Below, piece after piece: positions 55,421 through 64,000 of a stretch of 64,000 nt of DNA. A program made the position numbers and the translations under genes. The DNA lies in contig CAMPDV010001740.1 of the NCBI GenBank assembly GCA_946699065.1, positions 28,154 through 92,153 of the forward strand. The letters are read 5' to 3'. The stretch's first letter is position 1; each line of letters opens with the position of its first letter. The notes beneath the pieces are model-generated. The model ran no database searches and was not told where the DNA came from. It saw nothing but the letters and a program-made list of their open reading frames with translations. This DNA comes from Loxodes magnus. Taxonomy: Eukaryota; Ciliophora; Karyorelictea; Loxodida; Loxodidae.

Positions 55421-56930
55421 ACGAAGAAAGAATTTCAGATTTAGAATTACTAAAACTGGATAAAAAGAAGTTATAAGAATTTAGAAAAGTGAGGAAGTAA
55501 AGTAAGAAAAGAAGAAAGAATTTCAGATTTAGAATTACTAAAACTAGATAAAAAGAAGTTATAAGAATTTAGAAAAGTGAGGAAGTAAAGTAAGAAAAGA
55601 AGAAAGAATTTCAGATTTAGAATTACTAAAACTAGATAAAAAGAAGTTATAAGAATTTAGAAAAGTGAGGAAGTAAAGTAAGAAAAGAAGAAAGAATTTC
55701 AGATTTAGAATTACTAAAACTAGATAAAAAGAAGTTATAAGAATTTAGAAAAGTGAGGAAGTAAAGTAAGAAACGAAGAAAGAATTTCAGATTTAGAATT
55801 ACTAAAACTGGATAAAATGATGTTATAAATCTTTAGAAAAGTGAGGAAGTAAAGTAAGAAAAGAAGAAAGAATTTCAGATTTAGAATTACTAAAACTAGA
55901 TAAAAAGAAGTTATAAGAATTTAGAAAAGTGAGGAAGTAAAGTAAGAAAAGAAGAAAGAATTTCAGATTTAGAATTACTAAAACTGGATAAAATGATGTT
56001 ATAAATCTTTAGAAAAGTGAGGAAGTAAAGTAAGAAAAGAAGAAAGAATTTCAGATTTAGAATAACACAAACTTAGAGATAAAAAAAAGTTATAAATCTT
56101 TAGAAAAGTGAGGAAGTAAAGTAAGAAAAGAAGAAAGAATTTCAGATTTAGAATTACTAAAACTGGATAAAAAGAAGTTATAAGTATTTAGAAAAGTGAG
56201 GAAGTAAAGTAAGAAAAGAAGAAAGAATTTCAGATTTAGAATTACTAAAACTGGATAAAAAGAAGTTATAAAAAATTAGAAAAGTGAGGAAGTAAAGTAA
56301 GAAAAGAAGAAAGAATTTCAGATTTAGAATTACTAAAACTAGATAAAAAAAAGTTATAAGAATTTAGAAAAGTGAGGAAGTAAAGTAAGAAAAGAAGAAA
56401 GAATTTCAGATTTAGAATTACTAAAACTGGATAAAAAGAAGTTATAAGTATTTAGAAAAGTGAGGAAGTAAAGTAAGAAAAGAAGAAAGAATTTCAGATT
56501 TAGAATTACTAAAACTAGATAAAGAGAAGTTATAAGAATTTAGAAAAGTAAGGAAGTAAAGTAAGAAACGAAGAAAGAATTTCAGATTTAGAATTACTAA
56601 AACTGGATAAAAAGAAGTTATAAGAATTTAGAAAAGTGAGGAAGTAAAGTAAGAAAAGAAGAAAGAATTTCAGATTTAGAATTACTAAAACTAGATAAAA
56701 AGAAGTTATAAGAATTTAGAAAAGTGAGGAAGTAAAGTAAGAAAAGAAGAAAGAATTTCAGATTTAGAATTACTAAAACTAGATAAAAAGAAGTTATAAG
56801 AATTTAGAAAAGTGAGGAAGTAAAGTAAGAAAAGAAGAAAGAATTTCAGATTTAGAATTACTAAAACTAGATAAAAAGAAGTTATAAGAATTTAGAAAAG
56901 TGAGGAAGTAAAGTAAGAAACGAAGAAAGA
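55421..56930. repeat. 1,147-bp (13-unit) satellite duplication
   Basis: The rare word AAACGAAGAAAG (C for A in the invariant core) marks a duplication: ACGAAG at 55,421 and 55,773 recurs at 56,568 and 56,920, both offset by 1,147 bp, which fits twelve 88-bp units and one 91-bp unit. The four 88-bp units between the marks are the same in each copy. The same mark also appears at about 54,805 and 48,515. Confidence 0.75.
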
Positions 56931-59679
56931 ATTTCAGATTTAGAATTACTAAAACTGGATAAAATGATGTTATAAATCTTTAGAAAAGTGAGGAAGTAAA
57001 GTAAGAAAAGAAGAAAGAATTTCAGATTTAGAATTACTAAAACTAGATAAAAAAAAGTTATAAGAATTTAGAAAAGTGAGGAAGTAAAGTAAGAAAAGAA
57101 GAAAGAATTTCAGATTTAGAATTACTAAAACTGGATAAAATGATGTTATAAATCTTTAGAAAAGTGAGGAAGTAAAGTAAGAAAAGAAGAAAGAATTTCA
57201 GATTTAGAATAACACAAACTTAGAGATAAAAAAAAGTTATAAATCTTTAGAAAAGTGAGGAAGTAAAGTAAGAAAAGAAGAAAGAATTTCAGATTTAGAA
57301 TTACTAAAACTGGATAAAAAGAAGTTATAAGTATTTAGAAAAGTGAGGAAGTAAAGTAAGAAAAGAAGAAAGAATTTCAGATTTAGAATAACACAAACTT
57401 AGAGATAAAAAGAAGTTATAAGTATTTAGAAAAGTGAGGAAGTAAAGTAAGAAAAGAAGAAAGAATTTCAGATTTAGAATTACTAAAACTAGATTAAAAG
57501 AAGTTATATGAATTTAGAAAAGTGAGGAAGTAAAGTAAGAAAAGAAGAAAGAATTTCAGATTTAGAATAACACAAACTTAGAGATAAAAAGAAGTTATAA
57601 GAAATTAGAAAAGTGAGGAAGTAAAGTAAGAAAAGAAGAAAGAATTTCAGATTTAGAATAACACAAACTTAGAGATAAAAAGAAGTTATAAGAAATTAGA
57701 AAAGTGAGGAAGTAAAGTAAGAAAAGAAGAAAGAATTTCAGATTTAGAATTACTAAAACTAGATAAAAAAAAGTTATAAGAATTTAGAAAAGTGAGGAAG
57801 TAAAGTAAGAAAAGAAGAAAGAATTTCAGATTTAGAATTACTAAAACTAGATAAAAAAAAGTTATAAGTATTTAGAAAAGTGAGGAAGTAAAGTAAGAAA
57901 AGAAGAAAGAATTTCAGATTTAGAATTACTAAAACTGGATAAAATGATGTTATAAATCTTTAGAAAAGTGAGGAAGTAAAGTAAGAAAAGAAGAAAGAAT
58001 TTCAGATTTAGAATTACTAAAACTAGATAAAAAGAAGTTATAAGAATTTAGAAAAGTGAGGAAGTAAAGTAAGAAAAGAAGAAAGAATTTCAGATTTAGA
58101 ATTACTAAAACTGGATAAAAAAAAGTTATAAACATTTAGAAAAGTGAGGAAGTAAAGTAAGAAAAGAAGAAAGAATTTCAGATTTAGAATTACTAAAACT
58201 AGATAAAAAAAAGTTATAAGTATTTAGAAAAGTGAGGAAGTAAAGTAAGAAAAGAAGAAAGAATTTCAGATTTAGAATTACTAAAACTAGATAAAGAGAA
58301 GTTATAAGAATTTAGAAAAGTGAGGAAGTAAAGTAAGAAAAGAAGAAAGAATTTCAGATTTAGAATTAAAAAAACTGGATAAAAAGAAGTTATAAGAATT
58401 TAGAAAAGTGAGGAAGTAAAGTAAGAAAAGAAGAAAGAATTTCAGATTTAGAATTACTAAAACTAGATAAAAAAAAGTTATAAGAATTTAGAAAAGTGAG
58501 GAAGTAAAGTAAGAAAAGAAGAAAGAATTTCAGATTTAGAATTACTAAAACTATATAAAAAAAAGTTATAAGTATTTAGAAAAGTGAGGAAGTAAAGTAA
58601 GAAAAGAAGAAAGAATTTCAGATTTAGAATTACTAAAACTGGATAAAAAGAAGTTATAAGAAATTAGAAAATTGAGGAAGTAAAGTAAGAAAAGAAGAAA
58701 GAATTTCAGATTTAGAATTACTAAAACTGGATAAAAAGAAGTTATAAGTATTTAGAAAAGTGAGGAAGTAAAGTAAGAAAAGAAGAAAGAATTTCAGATT
58801 TAGAATAACACAAACTAGATAAAGAGAAGTTATAAACATTTAGAAAAGTGAGGAAGTAAAGTAAGAAAAGAAGAAAGAATTTCAGATTTAGAATTACTAA
58901 AACTAGATAAAGAGAAGTTATAAGTATTTAGAAAAGTGAGGAAGTAAAGTAAGAAAAGAAGAAAGAATTTCAGATTTAGAATTACTAAAACTGGATAAAA
59001 AGAAGTTATAAGAATTTAGAAAAGTGAGGAAGTAAAGTAAGAAAAGAAGAAAGAATTTCAGATTTAGAATTACTAAAACTGGATAAAAAGAAGTTATAAG
59101 AATTTAGAAAAGTGAGGAAGTAAAGTAAGAAAAGAAGAAAGAATTTCAGCTTTAGAATTACTAAAACTGGATAAAAATAAGTTATAAGTATTTAGAAAAG
59201 TGAGGAAGTAAAGTAAGAAAAGAAGAAAGAATTTCAGATTTAGAATAACACAAACTTAGAGATAAAAAGAAGTTATAAGAATTTAGAAAAGTGAGGAAGT
59301 AAAGTAAGAAAAGAAGAAAGAATTTCAGATTTAGAATTACTAAAACTAGATAAAAAGAAGTTATAAGTATTTAGAAAAGTGAGGAAGTAAAGTAAGAAAA
59401 GAAGAAAGAATTTCAGATTTAGAATTACTAAAACTAGATAAAGAGAAGTTATAAGAAATTAGAAAAGTGAGGAAGTAAAGTAAGAAAAGAAAAAAGAATT
59501 TCAGATTTAGAATTACTAAAACTAGATAAAAAGAAGTTATAAGAATTTAGAAAAGTGAGGAAGTAAAGTAAGAAAAGAAGAAAGAATTTCAGATTTAGAA
59601 TTACTAAAACTGGATAAAAAGAAGTTATAAGTATTTAGAAAAGTGAGGAAGTAAAGTAAGAAAAGAAGAAAGAATTTCA

Positions 59680-61740
59680 GATTTGATCTACTAAAACTAG
59701 ATAAAGAGAAGTTATAAGAAATTAGAAAAGTGAGGAAGTCAAGTAAAAAAAGAAGAAAGAATTTCAGATTTAGAATTACTAAAACTGGATAAAAAAAAGT
59801 TATAAACATTTAGAAAAGTGAGGAAGTAAAGTAAGAAAAGAAGAAAGAATTTCAGATTTAGAATTACTAAAACTGGATAAAAAGAAGTTATAAGAATTTA
59901 GAAAAGTGAGGAAGTAAAGTAAGAAAAGAAGAAAGAATTTCAGATTTAGAATTACTAAAACTAGATAAAAAGAAGTTATAAGTATTTAGAAAAGTGAGGA
60001 AGTAAAGTAAGAAAAGAAGAAAGAATTTCAGATTTAGAATTACTAAAACTAGATAAAGAGAAGTTATAAGAATTTAGAAAAGTGAGGAAGTAAAGTAAGA
60101 AAAGAAGAAAGAATTTCAGCTTTAGAATTACTAAAACTGGATAAAAAGAAGTTATAAGAATTTAGAAAAGTGAGGAAGTAAAGTAAGAAAAGAAGAAAGA
60201 ATTTCAGATTTAGAATTACTAAAACTGGATAAAAAGAAGTTATAAGAATTTAGAAAAGTGAGGAAGTAAAGTAAGAAAAGAAGAAAGAATTTCAGATTTG
60301 ATCTACTAAAACTAGATAAAGAGAAGTTATAAGAAATTAGAAAAGTGAGGAAGTAAAGTAAAAAAAGAAGAAAGAATTTCAGATTTAGAATTACTAAAAC
60401 TGGATAAAAAAAAGTTATAAATCATTTAGAAAAGTGAGGAAGTAAAGTAAGAAAAGAAGAAAGAATTTCAGATTTAGAATTACTAAAACTGGATAAAAAG
60501 AAGTTATAAGAATTTAGAAAAGTGAGGAAGTAAAGTAAGAAAAGAAGAAAGAATTTCAGATTTAGAATTACTAAAACTGGATAAAAAGAAGTTATAAGTA
60601 TTTAGAAAAGTGAGGAAGTAAAGTAAGAAAAGAAGAAAGAATTTCAGATTTAGAATTACTAAAACTGGATAAAAAGAAGTTATAAGAATTTAGAAAAGTG
60701 AGGAAGTAAAGTAAGAAAAGAAGAAAGAATTTCAGATTTAGAATTACTAAAACTGGATAAAAAGAAGTTATAAGTATTTAGAAAAGTGAGGAAGTAAAGT
60801 AAGAAAAGAAGAAAGAATTTCAGATTTAGAATTACTAAAACTAGATAAAGAGAAGTTATAAGAAATTAGAAAAGTGAGGAAGTAAAGTAAGAAAAGAAGA
60901 AAGAATTTCAGATTTAGAATTACTAAAACTAGATAAAAAGAAGTTATAAGTATTTAGAAAAGTGAGGAAGTAAAGTAAGAAAAGAAGAAAGAATTTCAGA
61001 TTTAGAATTACTAAAACTGGATAAAAAGAAGTTATAAGTATTTAGAAAAGTGAGGAAGTAAAGTAAGAAAAGAAGAAAGAATTTCAGATTTAGAATTACT
61101 AAAACTAGATAAAGAGAAGTTATAAGAAATTAGAAAAGTGAGGAAGTCAAGTAAAAAAAGAAGAAAGAATTTCAGATTTAGAATTACTAAAACTGGATAA
61201 AAAGAAGTTATAAGAAATTAGAAAAGTGAGGAAGTAAAGTAAGAAAAGAAGAAAGAATTTCAGATTTAGAATTACTAAAACTAGATAAAGAGAAGTTATA
61301 AATCTTTAGAAAAGTGAGGAAGTAAAGTAAGAAAAGAAGAAAGAATTTCAGATTTAGAATTACTAAAACTGGATAAAAAGAAGTTATAAGAAATTAGAAA
61401 AGTGAGGAAGTAAAGTAAGAAAAGAAGAAAGAATTTCAGATTTAGAATTACTAAAACTAGATAAAAAGAAGTTATAAGAATTTAGAAAAGTGAGGAAGTA
61501 AAGTAAGAAAAGAAGAAAGAATTTCAGATTTAGAATTACTAAAACTAGATAAAGAGAAGTTATAAGAATTTAGAAAAGTGAGGAAGTAAAGTAAGAAAAG
61601 AAGAAAGAATTTCAGATTTAGAATTACTAAAACTGGATAAAAAGAAGTTATAAGTATTTAGAAAAGTGAGGAAGTAAAGTAAGAAAAGAAAAAAGAATTT
61701 AAGATTTGATCTACTAAAACTAGATAAAGAGAAGTTATAA
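59680..61740. repeat. Satellite sub-block with GATTTGATCTAC units
   Basis: Three units here (near 59,680, 60,294 and 61,704) read GATTTGATCTACTAAAAC in place of GATTTAGAATTACTAAAAC, one base shorter. Two of the three sit directly before a unit with AGTAAAAAAAG in the core, a linked pair of marks. This stretch is otherwise rich in TGGATAAAAAG and TAGATAAAGAG units with few 91-bp units, so it is a locally homogenised domain. Confidence 0.65.
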
Positions 61741-64000
61741 GAAATTAGAAAAGTGAGGAAGTAAAGTAAGAAAAGAAGAAAGAATTTCAGATTTAGAATT
61801 ACTAAAACTAGATAAAGAGAAGTTATAAGAAATTAGAAAAGTGAGGAAGTAAAGTAAGAAAAGAAGAAAGAATTTCAGATTTAGAATTACTAAAACTAGA
61901 TAAAGAGAAGTTATAAGAAATTAGAAAAGTGAGGAAGTAAAGTAAGAAAAGAAGAAAGAATTTCAGATTTAGAATAACACAAACTTAGAGATAAAAAGAA
62001 GTTATAAGAAATTAGAAAAGTGAGGAAGTAAAGTAAGAAAAGAAGAAAGAATTTCAGATTTAGAATTACTAAAACTAGATAAAAAAAAGTTATAAGAATT
62101 TAGAAAAGTGAGGAAGTAAAGTAAGAAAAGAAGAAAGAATTTCAGATTTAGAATTACTAAAACTAGATAAAAAAAAGTTATAAGTATTTAGAAAAGTGAG
62201 GAAGTAAAGTAAGAAAAGAAGAAAGAATTTCAGATTTAGAATTACTAAAACTGGATAAAATGATGTTATAAATCTTTAGAAAAGTGAGGAAGTAAAGTAA
62301 GAAAAGAAGAAAGAATTTCAGATTTAGAATTACTAAAACTGGATAAAAAGAAGTTATAAGTATTTAGAAAAGTGAGGAAGTAAAGTAAGAAAAGAAGAAA
62401 GAATTTCAAATTTAGAATTACTAAAACTGGATAAAAAGAAGTTATAAGAATTTAGAAAAGTGAGGAAGTAAAGTAAGAAAAGAAGAAAGAATTTCAGATT
62501 TAGAATTACTAAAACTAGATAAAAAGAAGTTATAAGTATTTAGAAAAGTGAGGAAGTAAAGTAAGAAAAGAAGAAAGAATTTCAGATTTAGAATTACTAA
62601 AACTGGATAAAAAGAAGTTATAAGTATTTAGAAAAGTGAGGAAGTAAAAAAAGAAAAGAAGAAAGAATTACAGATTCTAGAGTTAGTAAAACTTAGAGAT
62701 AAAAAGAAGTTATAAGTATTTAGAAAAGTGAGGAAGTAAAGTAAGAAAAGAAGAAAGAATTTCAGATTTTAGAGTTAGTAAAACTTAGAGATAAAAAGAA
62801 GTTATAAGTATTTAGAAAAGTGAGGAAGTAAAGTAAGAAAAGAAGAAAGAATTTCAGATTTAGAATTACTAAAACTAGATAAAAGAAGTTATAAGAAATT
62901 AGAAAAGTGAGGAAGTAAAGTAAGAAAAGAAGAAAGAATTTCAAATTTAGAATTACTAAAACTGGATAAAAAGAAGTTATAAGTATTTAGAAAAGTGAGG
63001 AAGTAAAGTAAGAAAAGAAGAAAGAATTTCAAATTTAGAATTACTAAAACTGGATAAAATGATGTTATAAAAAATTAGAAAAGTGAGGAAGTAAAGTAAG
63101 AAAAGAAGAAAGAATTTCAGATTTAGAATTACAAAAACTGGATAAAAAGAAGTTATAAGTATTTAGAAAAGTGAGGAAGTAAAGTAAGAAAAGAAGAAAG
63201 AATTTCAAATTTAGAATTACTAAAACTGGATAAAATGATGTTATAAAAAATTAGAAAAGTGAGGAAGTAAAGTAAGAAAAGAAGAAAGAATTTCAGATTT
63301 AGAATTACTAAAACTGGATAAAAAGAAGTTATAAGAATTTAGAAAAGTGAGGAAGTAAAGTAAGAAAAGAAGAAAGAATTTCAGATTTAGAATTACTAAA
63401 ACTAGATAAAGAGAAGTTATAAGAAATTAGAAAAGTGAGGAAGTAAAGTAAGAAAAGAAGAAAGAATTTCAGATTTAGAATTACTAAAACTAGATAAAGA
63501 GAAGTTATAAGAAATTAGAAAAGTGAGGAAGTAAAGTAAGAAAAGAAGAAAGAATTACAGATTCTAGAGTTAGTAAAACTTAGAGATAAAAAGAAGTTAT
63601 AAGTATTTAGAAAAGTGAGGAAGTAAAGTAAGAAAAGAAGAAAGAATTTCAGATTTTAGAGTTAGTAAAACTTAGAGATAAAAAGAAGTTATAAGTATTT
63701 AGAAAAGTGAGGAAGTAAAGTAAGAAAAGAAGAAAGAATTTCAGATTTTAGAGTTAGTAAAACTTAGAGATAAAAAGAAGTTATAAGTATTTAGAAAAGT
63801 GAGGAAGTAAAGTAAGAAAAGAAGAAAGAATTTCAAATTTAGAATTACTAAAACTGGATAAAAAGAAGTTATAAGTATTTAGAAAAGTGAGGAAGTAAAG
63901 TAAGAAAAGAAGAAAGAATTTCAGATTTAGAATTACTAAAATTGGATAAAAAGAAGTTATAAGTATTTAGAAAAGTGAGGAAGTAAAGTAAGAAAAGAAG

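Larger units (their letters stand above)
33507..64000. repeat. 88-bp AG-rich satellite array, about 345 units
   Basis: This is a head-to-tail satellite. The word GTGAGGAAGTAAAGTAAG recurs at 33,578, 33,666, 33,754 and 33,842 (88 bp apart), then 33,933 (91 bp), and 34,197 to 34,289 (92 bp). A typical 88-bp unit counts A 48, T 20, G 17, C 3 on the + strand: 74% purine and 23% GC. The core GTGAGGAAG to GAATTTCAG is nearly invariant; the half from CAGATTTAG to TTAGAAAA is variable. Because 88 and 91 leave remainder 1 and 92 leaves remainder 2 on division by 3, no reading frame persists, and TAA, TAG and TGA occur in every unit. Open runs of 60 to 90 codons on the minus strand are Phe/Leu/Ser-rich by-products of the composition. 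Role unknown: centromeric, heterochromatic or other satellite. The array continues past the window. Confidence 0.96.

Noticed and set aside
44759..62944. Open runs of about 60-90 codons on the minus strand of the satellite, Phe/Leu/Ser-rich and membrane-like
   Set aside because: They are near-identical copies of the satellite read in reverse, appear wherever a few stop-bearing variants are missing, and shift frame with each 88-bp unit. The hydrophobicity comes from the T-rich strand. No ribosome-binding or start context and no family similarity.
33507..64000. Telomeric or microsatellite tract
   Set aside because: There is no short G-rich telomere motif. The period is 88-92 bp with complex internal sequence.

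Overview
The window is two tandem-repeat blocks joined at one sharp point, with no single-copy sequence anywhere. Positions 1 to about 33,509 are a head-to-tail array of a 123-bp unit whose + strand frame 2 (codons starting at positions congruent to 2 mod 3) encodes a 41-residue WD40 beta-propeller repeat. Positions from about 33,507 to 64,000 are an AT-rich, C-poor satellite with a basic unit of 88 bp and longer 91- and 92-bp variants. Both blocks run off the window edges.

The organism is most likely a eukaryote with a large, repeat-rich genome: more than 60 kb of uninterrupted tandem repeats, a coding-derived satellite beside an AT-rich satellite, and no operon-like genes. I cannot name the lineage. 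A fungus, protist, alga or invertebrate would all fit. The two blocks differ strongly in composition: a typical WD40 unit is about 44% GC, a typical 88-bp unit about 23% GC with only about 3% C on the + strand.

WD40 block (about 272 units). The 123-bp phase is the same at every position sampled from 14 to 33,155, so there is no net insertion or deletion in 33 kb. The frame is nevertheless closed again and again by the same few nonsense alleles: TGA for Gly, TAG for Lys, TAA for Ser, and rarer ones. The longest open stretch (3,356-4,120, 255 codons, about 6.2 repeats) is too short for a seven-bladed propeller. Under the standard code this is a pseudogenic or silent coding-derived array. Sense variation is concentrated in a few codons that correspond to the top-face binding positions of a WD40 propeller. 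Multi-unit blocks of 7, 8, 12, 13, 22, 31 and 46 units have been copied within the array, and the right half (17.7-32.8 kb) is dominated by 1,476-bp, 5,658-bp and 3,813-bp higher-order duplications.

AG-rich satellite (about 345 units). The unit length is not a multiple of 3 and stops occur in every + strand frame, so it is non-coding as read. It has its own higher-order structure: a block of roughly 4.4-4.5 kb duplicated between 34.6 and 42.7 kb, a 0.7-kb cassette in three copies between 44.8 and 50.3 kb, and a 1,147-bp (13-unit) duplication near 55.4-56.9 kb. The two blocks meet through a 3-bp shared GAA, and the WD40 frame reads 18 codons into the satellite before stopping.

I found no tRNA, rRNA, CRISPR array, transposase, reverse transcriptase, telomere repeat, convincing promoter or terminator. 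The most interesting signal is the combination of strict frame-length conservation, recurrent in-frame stop alleles and variation focused on ligand-contact residues. This could be a decayed or archival repertoire of recognition-repeat cassettes, or a gene in an organism with reassigned stop codons.
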